A DNA stretch of 64,000 nt from contig NC_079134.1 of assembly GCF_945859705.1 (NCBI RefSeq), positions 87,686,973-87,750,972 of the forward strand. Direction: 5' to 3'. Shown one piece after another: positions 11,337 to 23,600 of the stretch; the first letter of the stretch is position 1; each line of letters begins with the position of its first letter. Origin of the DNA: Episyrphus balteatus. Its lineage: Eukaryota; Arthropoda; Insecta; Diptera; Syrphidae. The translations under genes and the position numbers were made by a program. Under the pieces are notes generated by a model. It had not been told where the DNA came from, made no database searches, and worked only from the letters and a program-made list of their open reading frames with translations.

Positions 11337-12001
11337 CAGATTACTTTTACTCATTACCAAAAATTGAGTTTTTTGAAGAATGGCTCAAGTACGAGAAAAA
11401 CCAAAGAAATGTCAAGCTTTATGAGTTTATTGCCTTAAAGTTTAATTTTTGCGATGTTACAGATGAATCAAGAAGAGGAATTGAAATGAATATTGCCAGA
11501 TGGTCTTCAAAAATCAATGAAAAATGGTATAGTCCGGGTAAGTCAAAAGAGCGATTCTTGACAAAACATAAACAGTGGTTGAATGTTGAAGTTACAAATT
11601 TCAAGTGCACACATCTGAGCCTCAAAACGACGAGTTCAAGACTTATTACAATCGCAGAGTTTTAAAGAGTTAGTGACTGCAGCAGAAGTAAGTGCGCGTT
11701 CATCAGGGCAAAGAAACACAGCTAAAGCTCTTAGAGGCATTAACGAAAGCCCAGTTGTTGGTAGTTGGTTGAAAGAAAACGAATCCTGTAGAGAGTTCTC
11801 GTCCGTTAAATGGTAACGAAGCGTTAGCCAATCATATTAACTCAAAGTCCACAACTCACTCCTTTAAGCAAACTAGAAGGTGGTGTATGAAGGTTGGACA
11901 TAATGTTTTTCCATCTTATTTATGTTTAAGTTAAGCAAAAAAGTCTTGTTATCCTCCTGATCAACACATTGTTGTAACTGAGACCCGGGCTGAAATAAAG
12001 C
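11337..12001 (+). pseudogene. Transposase-like protein, N-terminal part, cut by a LINE insertion
   Basis: A splice-acceptor-like TTTATTCAG precedes an open frame: FEEWLKYEKNQRNVKLYEF, then CDVTDESRRGIEMNIARW, then KERFLTKHKQWLN. A frameshift and stop near 11,605-11,620 follow. Another frame then gives SKRRVQDLL, SARSSGQRNTAKALRGI, and later KVGHNVFPSY and HIVVTETRAEIKL near 11,900-11,990. I recognise this order from long uncharacterised transposon-derived proteins of insects and cnidarians, but cannot name the family with certainty. The likeness to the AT-hook fragment inside the Transib-type element suggests Transib. The poly-A end of a LINE abuts it at about 12,009, so the rest is displaced or lost. 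Confidence 0.5.
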
Positions 12002-12009
12002 TAGGCTGG

Positions 12010-12782
12010 ATATTTTTTTTTTTTTTTTATAATGAGAGCGCACGAAAGGGGTTTTGGGTACCCTTAATATGTATACATATACACAGTACGAGCTTTAGGA
12101 AAAGAGGAAGGGATGTAAAAGGAGATACCGATGCACATTGGTTTTAAAGTTCTGAACATTAAAATGGGAGGGAAAAACTGAGGCGGGTAATGCATTTCAC
12201 ATTCTAGTAGCACGACTAAAGAGAGAACCTCTGTATTTGACTGTACGTCCGAAGTTGGGCTCAAGTGTAAACTGATGGGCATTCCTTGAAGTACGAGTAT
12301 TACGGTTGAATTGTTTAAGGGGAGGAATGCAGCTAGCTATTTCATTAGAACATTTTTTAAAAAAGTACCTATAAAATAAGGACAGGCATGATACATTCCG
12401 GCGGCGCTCAAGAGGTGGGATTGTATCAGTAATGGACCTATCACCTATCATTTTAAAAGCTCTATTTTGAACTCTATCCAAATAACTCAAGTGGGTCTTT
12501 GGAGCACCTGCCCAGATATGGGAATTATACTCGAGCTTTGGACGAATATATGCTTTATAGATTATAGCCAGATCAGAAGGGGTGAAATATTTCTTACATC
12601 TTCGGAGGAAACCTAAGCATTTCGCAGAGTTTTTGGCTACATCGAATATGTGCTCATTCCACAAAAGGTGGTTTGTAATGGACATACCTAGAATCGAAAG
12701 CTGATCAGTTTCCTCTATGCAAGTACCACTCATGGATAGTGGCAAAGGCGGAAGGTTTCGTTTTAATGATAGTAAGCAGCAT
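12010..12782 (-). pseudogene. CR1/L2-type LINE: RT C-terminal region and 3' end
   Basis: Minus-strand translation gives LSILGMSITNHLLW, FLRRCKKYFTPSDLAIIYKA, the RPKLEYNSHIWAGAP block and LDRVQNRAFKMIGD, followed by SLFYRYFFKKCSNE. This is the usual order downstream of the LINE palm domain. A TGA replaces the expected Trp at about 12,194-12,196; the frame then continues as NALPASVFPSHFNVQNF. The 3' end is a poly-A tail (poly-T on the plus strand, 12,013-12,030) after GTGCGCTCTCATTAT. It continues the fragment at 14,398-14,690 across the TA-flanked insertion. Confidence 0.8.
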
Positions 12783-12784
12783 TA

Positions 12785-14395
12785 GGCGTGTTTTTTTGGC
12801 ACAGCTATCCCTATCTGCAGTGGGAGCTTCCATGTATTACAAATACAACACCCAACTGCGGATAAAACTAAAACTTAAATCTTGCTGCGGATAAGAAATT
12901 GACATTTTTTCGAGTATCGATACTCGATCGGAGAAAATTTCGGATAATCGGATAAATCAAGAGTCTCGAAGCTATGTTCGCAGAGTGCAATCTGCAACGC
13001 ACTTGCGTTCTTTTATTTAAGTTTATTTTGAATTAATATTGGAACGCACACATAAAATTATTTCTACATTTCATTTACATACATATTTACCGTTGATGGA
13101 AACTTATCCTACTCTAATCTTTAAATGCTTTTTAGTGAAATAAAATCAAGGAACAAGTCGCACATAATTGTTGTACGGTGTTTAATATTTTTCTTCTGTA
13201 ATGTCGTTTTCTATTTGAGGTATAACTACAACGGCCACTTTTTGCAAAAAGTGGGATTTATAAAAGTAATTTTTTTTCTTTCTAGCGCCATTTATATTTG
13301 AAAAAAACTAAAAAAAATTGTTTTTGACATCAAGAAATAAGTTGTCTGCATCATTGCTTTTAATTTTGGTGTTCAGAAACTGGCACAAAATGAGCTTGAA
13401 AATGTTCACTTTTTTCAAATTTGTGAATCTGACAGCTAAAAGAGGTGGTAAAATGAGGAAAAAGTAAAAAATCTCAGATTTCATGATCTATTTGAGGCTT
13501 GAGATTTAAAAATATGGATTCGAGATTCAAAAATCTGAATCTCGATTTTTATCAAGATTCACACATAGGTACAAGCACTTCAAACACACTTCTCTCTTTG
13601 GTGAACATCTGTTATTGTTTCATTTTAAAAAGTTAAGATTATATAAGCACATTTCGCGAACATTTAGATACAAAAGTAGATTTCATCTACTATTTACCAG
13701 AAAAAATCTGAGATTTTTCACACAAATTTCAAGAGCAATAATTAAAAAGCGACATAAGTTAAATATTTATATATTAAATTAAAAACAATGATTCAGAAAA
13801 CTTATTTCTTGATATCACAAAATTTTTTTTAGTTTTTTTTTCACATATAAATGGCGCTAGAAAGAAAAAAAATTGTATTTTGTAAATTTCCCACTTTTTG
13901 CAAAAAATGGCCATTGTAGTTAAGTAAAAGTTATTTATACAAATATTGTTAAAATTAAAACAAGTCTTCCACATTTCACATACGAATTTCAATTTTGATC
14001 TTTCGACCCTGCATATAAACGGGCCACCTATAAAACTTCAATTTCATGAACGACGACTGGCCCCAAATCTACGAACATACCCCAATATGTCAAAAACTTA
14101 TCCGAAAGCAAAACCAAAATAAAAAATCAAACTTTGAACAAATGCAGATGGATGTACAAATAGAAAATCAGGAAAATCCATTTTTAGCAATTCAATTTGG
14201 TTTGTTTTACATCTAACGTTTCAAAAATAAATTAATTATGCGTAAAAACTACTCAAAAATAATCTTGAAAACAATTTGATTTTTTTGTTTTTGTATTATT
14301 ATCTGACAGCTAGACAGCTGCGGATGGGCAACTGCGGATAGGTTTTTTTGGGAAATCGAATTTGGCTGCAGATAGCGATGCCAAAAAAACACGCC
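12785..14395. mobile_element. TA-flanked foldback-like DNA element inside LINE RT
   Basis: Left end GGCGTGTTTTTTTGGCA; right end on the other strand identical over those bases; both continue to CTATCTGCAG. TA flanks at 12,783-12,784 and 14,396-14,397. Removing the element plus one TA rejoins the LINE frame at KTQ with no shift, good evidence for a simple insertion. Inside, 13,225-13,420 and 13,740-13,930 are inverted copies (around CACTTTTTGCAAAAAGTGGG). No transposase reading frame is visible. Confidence 0.8.
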
Positions 14396-14397
14396 TA

Positions 14398-14690
14398 TTG
14401 TGTTTTAGAAGAATTAAATTCTACGCGGTTTCTTATTCCCCATTGGACAATGCATTCGAGATCAGAATTTAATGAGCTTATCATATTTTGCCGTTGGAGT
14501 TCCACATCCGAAGGACATGGGTGTGAATCTTTAAACGAATATGAAAATCTGAGGGTACTATCATCTGCGAAACAATTTAATGGATTAGAAGTTTCAGAGA
14601 GCAAATCATTAATGAAAATGAGAAAGAGAGTCGGAGACAAAACGGAGCCCTGGGGCACAGCAGCGTTTATATTATGGGTTTCAGACTTAG
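14398..14690 (-). pseudogene. CR1/L2-type LINE: catalytic palm of reverse transcriptase
   Basis: Starting at the Jockey junction, the minus strand reads KSETHNINAAVPQGSVLSPT, the B motif (normally GVPQGS; the first Gly is Ala here). FADDSTLRFS follows, with the two catalytic Asp residues, then VEFNSSKTQ just before the TA insertion. The region is one open frame until a TAA after KTQ. The 12,010-12,782 fragment continues it directly. The fingers part expected upstream is absent at the other side of the Jockey insertion, so about 450-500 bp may have been deleted. Confidence 0.8.
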
Positions 14691-15159
14691 ATAGATAGAT
14701 ATTTTTATTTCGTTATAATATTTTCAAAAAGGTCTGTGACCGCGCATTTTACAATTCAGAGATTTGATATAATTAATCTTACAACTGAAATATTATTTAA
14801 AGAAAAGAAACAAACAAATTTTTATAATTAAGGATACATCGAAGGAAAATACGAAAAAAAAACCTTCATTCAAAAGTAAAAAAACTAAATTAAATTAATT
14901 TTAATAAATAAGTTCAAAGAACAAATTAGAAAACAAAAGCAAATATTCACAAAGGTGTATTTTTGTTTAAAAAGAAACAAATTAAATAATGTTGAAATAA
15001 ATAAGATTACAGAGAAAAAAAAAAAACAAAAAAAAAATATATATATAATATATAACATAAAGTAATAAATAATATATAACATATAACAAATAACAAATAA
15101 GAAGAAGAATAAATAAATAGTTTATTAACGTTTAAATAAATAGATAGATGAATAAATAA

Positions 15160-17268
<2,109 letters not shown>

Positions 17269-17443
17269 TGTATAAATAATTATAAATGTATAAATAATTA
17301 TAATTATTTAATAAATAAAGGGAACAAATTAAGTAAATATTTTGACAAGTTTATAAATAATTATACATAAATATCACATTAATAAAAACAAAAAACAATA
17401 ATTCAAGCAAACGTAATAAATATTTTTAAATAAGTATCACAGA

Positions 17444-20044
17444 TTACATATTAAGTCGTCTTATAATATAATTTTCAGAGATATCACAGCTGTTATTAAA
17501 ATTTGTTGTTAGTTTGAGAATTCTTTCAAAAATCGATTCAACATCCGCCTTTATGTGGAGATCTAAGGTTGAAGTATGAAAAGGTAGATTGAGCATCATT
17601 TTTAAGATTTTATTTTGAGATAGTTGCAACTACTTGCATAAAGCCGCTTTGCCCCATACTGGACATCCATACAGTAAAATTGCTTGAAAAACAACTTTGT
17701 GAATAATTATTTTAGTTTCTACGCTAAGTAAAGATTTTCGATTTATGAAAGGATAAAGCATCTTAATTGCAATATTTATTTTCTTTAACGTACATTGAAT
17801 ATGTTGGTTGAAAGTAAGTTTTGTGTCAAGATGAACTCCAAGATACTTTACGGATTGTTCCCACTTTATCACGTTACCATTAATTTGAAGCTGACTATTG
17901 GGAAGAAAGCAAGCTTTTCTTTTTCGTGTAAAAAAGATGGCTTGCATTTTCCCATCATTCAGCTTTATTTTCCATCTGTTATAATATTTTTCAAGTTTTT
18001 TAATCGCATTTTTAAGATTCGTCTCAATGTTGAGAGCGAATTCATGCGACGTAAAAACTGCAGTGTCATCAGCAAAAATGGCTGCTTCACATTGCGGTAG
18101 ATAAGGAAAATCAGAAGAATATAGATTGTAAGGGATTGGACCAAGGACCGAGCCTTGTGGAACACCATAATCAAAACAGAACGAACTAGAAACGCCACAA
18201 TTGACATGTACTTGAAAACATCTTTTGGACAAGAAACTTTGAACGATCTTACACAGATATAAGGGGAATTTAAATTTTATCATTTTATGTATTATTCCAT
18301 TGTGCCAGACAGAATCAAAAGCCTTTTCGATATCAATCAATACCATTCCTGTTGACTCTCCTAACATACAATGTTCGAGAACGTGATTGCAAATTCTTTT
18401 AACCTGATGCGAAGTGCTATGGGAGCTTCTAAAGCCAAATTGTATATCAGGGAAAATTTCCTTATCCAAAACAATTTTTAGAACTTGTTCTTTAACTACT
18501 TTTTCGTAAACTTTACTGTTACTTAACAAACTTATTGGCCTATAACTGTCAGCTGTATCTGGAGTTTTTCCAGCTTTAAGCACAGGAACAACCATTGCTT
18601 TTTTCCAACACTGAGGAAAATATTGATGTTTTAAACATGCGTTTATCAAAAATGTTAAAAACTTGACTCCCACATTTGGTAAATTTTTTAAATAGGCATT
18701 TTTAATGTTATCTAAACCACCTGTTTTTTCGGGTTTTAAGACTGTTTAACACATTTTTAATGTTTTCTTCCGCTACAAAAGCATTAAGGGGTGTCACTTC
18801 GTTTGAGGATTCGAATTCTTCAATCGAATCTCTTACAAGTTCATTTGTTTCGAGATCACCCAAATGAAGAGAAACAAGATGATTTTTTTGAAAAATTATC
18901 TCCAAGTAAATTAGCCTTCTCTAAATCAGTTAAATAAGTCTTTGTTGAATCCTTCAAAAATGGTATTTTTCGGTTTTTGTTTCTAACTATTTTAATAGTA
19001 TTCCAGAAGGGCTTAGCGTTTTTATCAAGTGCACTCAATTTTGTGTTCCACTCTTCATTACGATTTTTATGTATTTCTTCTGTAATTATTTTGTTAAAAT
19101 AAGAAACCATTGATCGAGAAAACGGCTGGCGATACTTCTGCCAATTTTTTCGATGAATGTTTCTTATTTTAATGAGTTCTAAAATATGGACTGGGAGTTT
19201 CTTGCATGTAACTTTTTTTTCTTTTTTAGGAACGCTTGCAATAGCTGAAGAGAAAATTGTTTCAGTAAAGTCTCAACATCCAAGACACCCTTTCAAGATC
19301 TGTAGGACTATTTTTAAGATTCATTTTTACTTTAGATTTGTATGATTTCCAATTAGCATTTTTCATGTCAAGGAAATATTGCACTTTTCTTTCTCCCAAC
19401 CAAGAGAGTTCACAAAAAACAGGGTTATGATCTGAAGTTAGAGCACTAAACGAGACAGGTTCTGTTATTAAGTAAAGGACATTTGACACAAAAAGATCAA
19501 GCACAGAAGGACAACCACGAGAACTAGCAGGATAATATGTAGAACAAGGAGGATACAAAATATTTAGAGGTAATGTCAATTGAATGTCGGCTAATATATT
19601 GCCCCATGCATTCGCTCTTGCACATCCCCAATCTTTATGCCGGCAATTAAGATGACCACCTAATAAAAATTCACCATTCATAGTGAATAACTTCTTGAGA
19701 TCTTGTTTAAACCATTTCCTTTTTATATCCGACGAAGACCCACCAGGAAAATAAACTGAAAAAATTTTTAATGTCTTTTGGTTTCTTAAATTAATCTCAA
19801 TCCCTATATTCTCCACTATTCGTGTTGTTATCATAGGTAAAAGCGAATGTTGAATCGATTTTCTAATAAGAATTGGAACTCCCCCACCTCTTTGACCTTT
19901 TCTATCTATTCGATAGCATTTGAAATCAGACGTTGAGAGTTGTATATCTAAAGTGACCCAAGTTTCGGTAACTAAAGCTACGTCAACTTTGTAGTTACTC
20001 AAAAAATTTAAAAATTCAATAAATTTATTACGTATGCCTTTTGC
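17444..20044 (-). pseudogene. Jockey-like ORF2: endonuclease and reverse transcriptase
   Basis: From right to left: the endonuclease begins near NAKGIRNKF at the BEL junction, then VALVTETW, GGHLNCRHKDW (the usual Asp of GGD is His) and SALTSDHNPV (20,040-19,300). A linker follows. The reverse transcriptase in 18,673-17,630 has SYRPISLLS, QFGFRSSHSTSHQ, DIEKAFDSVWH, GVPQGSVLGP and IFADDTAVF (FADD catalytic box). The C-terminal part continues past an in-frame stop at about 17,627 to 17,444. Frameshifts lie near 19,260, 18,860 and 18,700. The RT core is a 347-codon open frame, so decay is moderate; the changed endonuclease residue and the shifts make it inactive. Confidence 0.85.
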
Positions 20045-20605
20045 ATTCTTTCTTTCAACGTCAACCAGTCACCACCACATCAAGTATACACCACACAACT
20101 TGCGTTGCGAAGTAGTACCTTAAGCTAATTAAATTAAAGTAAAAGAAAAACTTAAAACTAAAGAAAATAAAAAAAAAGGGAAACTTTATACAATTTATAA
20201 TCAATTAACTTGAACTAATAAATAAAATAAATTCAAAACAAAAACAAAAAGGAAACTAAAATCTTTAAAGGAAACCAAAGGGAAAAAACAAAAAAAAGAG
20301 GAAAAGGTACGCCTACGCCCCCAATGTTGGGGCGTAGGCGTACCTTTTCCTCTTTTTTTTGTTTTTTCCCTTTGGTTTCCTTTAAAGATTTTAGTTTCCT
20401 TTTTGTTTTTGTTTTGAATTTATTTTATTTATTAGTTCAAGTTAATTGATTATAAATTGTATAAAGTTTCCCTTTTTTTTTATTTTCTTTAGTTTTAAGT
20501 TTTTCTTTTACTTTAATTTAATTAGCTTAAGGTACTACTTCGCAACGCAAGTTGTGTGGTGTATACTTGATGTGGTGGTGACTGGTTGACGTTGAAAGAA
20601 AGAAT
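20045..20605. repeat. Near-perfect palindrome of LTR 3' halves
   Basis: The 281-bp sequence ATTCTTTCTTTCAACGTC...CGTAGGCG at 20,045-20,324 matches the last 283 bp of the 3' LTR. It is repeated inverted at 20,325-20,605, with CCAATGTTGG at the centre. Both arms end at exactly the same LTR position. The left outer edge is Jockey ORF2, the right is BEL gag. Either a real tail-to-tail LTR joint or an assembly artefact could explain it. Confidence 0.9.
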
Positions 20606-23600
20606 CGCGTCACTCCCTGAGGTTAAGGCAAAATATAGAAACTCTTCGGACACATATATTGAATTTCTCAGTGATATTTTGGAGGCGACGCGGCCCCAAG
20701 AGGTTAGTTTAAAATCGAATAACGAAAAGAGTGATAATGTCGAATTAAAGCATCATATGCATCTTCCGCCGTGTGAAACGGAAATATTTAGTGGCAATTT
20801 TCTCAAATGGCCAGCATTTAGAGACATGTTTACGGCACTTTACATTCGACACGCAAGGTTAAGTCCCGTTCAAAAACTTTTTCACTTGCGTGCTCGAACT
20901 AAAGATCATGCCTTAAGCATAGTCTCTAAATTTGAGATAACAGATGATAATTTCGAGGCTGCTTGGGCAGCTCTCAAAGAACACTACGAAAATAAAAGGG
21001 TTTTAGTGAATAATCATCTAAGTATTTTGCTTGGTCAGGTGCGCATAACGGTTGAATCGGCAGATGCATTAAAGGAATTGCAGAGCAATATTAATGAAGC
21101 TATTATAGCTTTAGAGTCGTATGGTATTGAGGTGAAAAAGTGGGATGCGTTGGTTACATACGTTTGTGCGTCTCGTCTCCCACCACAGACTTTATCCCTT
21201 TGGGAAGAATCACTTGCGAATCCAAAGGAAATTCAATCATGGGAAAAAATGAACATTTTTATCACAAATAGGTACCGGGTCCTAGATAACGTTTCAGACA
21301 TGAACAAAGAAGATAAAGTTTTGAAAAATTCGGGTTCAAAACAGCAATCTTCAAGTTCATTTCCACGTGTTCGAACACATCACGCTCAAGTTAGTTCGCA
21401 ATGTAAAGTTTGTAAGGGGACTCATGCACTTCGTGTATGCCCAGATTTTTTGAAAATGAGCGTTTCTCAAAGGAGAAACACTATTCGGAAATTAAAATAT
21501 TGCTATAATTGTCTAGCATTCAGTCACTTGGTAACCGCCTGCCAGAGTGAAAGTACATGTTTTCACTGTAAGGGAAAACATCACTCATTGCTACATTTTG
21601 ACAAATCTCCTTCGGGGAGCTTTACTCCACAAATACAGTCCACTCATTCAACTTCAGCTGCAAGTCAAAATGCCCAACAACATACTGTACCAAGAGACAG
21701 TTCAAATTTCAAGCTTTCAAATACGGAAGAAAGCCCCAATGTTTCGGCAAAAGCATTTTTTGCCAAAACTAAACGCACAACTCTTTTAGCTACTGCGATG
21801 ATTCGGATTCATCACCATCACACTGATTTTGAGTGGAGGGCGCTTATTGATCCGGGTTCGGAAATCTCATTTATTTCCGAAGAAGTTCAAAGAAAGTTAA
21901 AATTGCCCGTTCAATCGGTTATGGCAACGGTTGCAGGCGTTAATTCCTCGGTAACGGCAACTTCAAACAAAATGTGCTCATTCACTCTCAGATCGAAATT
22001 CGATAAACAATTTTCACTTTCCGCTCGGGCACTTGTCCTTAAAACGGTTTCGGACAGTTTGCCTTCCATATCCATTGATATTGGAAATACTCAAAATTTG
22101 TTTGACTTTCCCTTAGCGGACCCTTGTTTCAATCAAAGTGGAAAGATTGATTTACTGATCGGTGCAGATTTATACCCACTTATTATTCGCGATGGATTAA
22201 AATTTAATGTTTTTCAAAGAATTATGGCTCAGAACACAGTTTTCGGATGGGTATTGCTGGGTCCTTTGGAACCACCCATTTCTCAAAATAATATCGAATA
22301 TACTCGATCGCTGTCTTTTTTTAATGAGGTAACGGTGGATGAAGAAATCCAAAGATTTTGGAAACTTGAGGAGCTTCCACAAATCTTATTTTTAACGGCC
22401 GCAGAACAATTCTGCGAAAATCTTTTCGAAAAAACAACGTACCGAGATAAAACGGGTCGGTTTGTTGTAAGGCTACCGTTTAAAGACGATTCCTTTCAAA
22501 GTCCAGGGTTAGGAAATTCGTATGAAATTGCAAAACGTCAATTTCTACGAAATGAAAAGCGTCTTTTATATAGTCCCATACTTAAAAATGAGTACGATTC
22601 GGTGCTCTCGGAATATATTGATTTAGGGCATATGAAACCAAGTGATTCCGCGGATAAGGTTTGCGAAAACGGCACATCATATGTTATGCCACATCATGCA
22701 GTGATTAAACCGGAAAGCCTAACAACAAAAGTTCGCGTTGTTTTCAACGCATCATGTTCCTCTTCAAACGGGAAGAGTTTAAACGATTTGTTGTATCCAG
22801 GCCCGGCACTTCAAACGGATATAACACTCTTGATGTTAAATTGGCGGCTTTATAAGTACGTGTTCAACAGTGATGTCGAAAAAATGTATCGACAGATAAA
22901 AATATATCCCGATCAAACGCCTTTTCAAAAAATTTTGTTTCGTCAGAACCCGAAAGATGATCTAAGCGTTTTTGAAATGTTAACACTAACATTCGGTGTT
23001 TCCTGCTCCCCATATTTAGCAATTCGTTCTTTGCATCAGTTGGCTAAGGAAGTAAATCGGTCTCATCCTCTAGCATCAAAAATTCTTTTAAACGAGTTGT
23101 TTGTAGATGACGTTCTTTCAGGGGCTCATGACATTTCCACTGCGGTAGAAGCTCAATTCGAATTAATTGAGGTATTAAAGTCTGCCGGTTTCAATTTAAG
23201 AAAGTGGACATCGAACGCGAAGGAGTTACTGAGTCCTCTGCCTAAAGGTTCACTTCTTAACGAAGATTTCCTAACTATAGATGATAAAAGTTCTGTAAAA
23301 ATGCTTGGCATAAAATGGAAAGCTACTTTAGATACATTTTCGTTCTCGGTACAATCAATACCACAATCTAACTCTTTCTCAAAACGCTCAGTTCTATCCG
23401 TCATTGCAAAATTGTATGATCCTATAGGGTGGTTGGCCCCTATTGTGATCACAGCAAAAATACTGATGCAACAAATTTGGAAGGATAAAACTGAATGGGA
23501 TAGTTGTCTTCTTCCCACCACCGAACAGAGTTGGAAAGTTTTTGTGGCAAGTTTGCCCGAGGTTGCAAATGTAAGCATACCACGATGGGTGGAATACACT

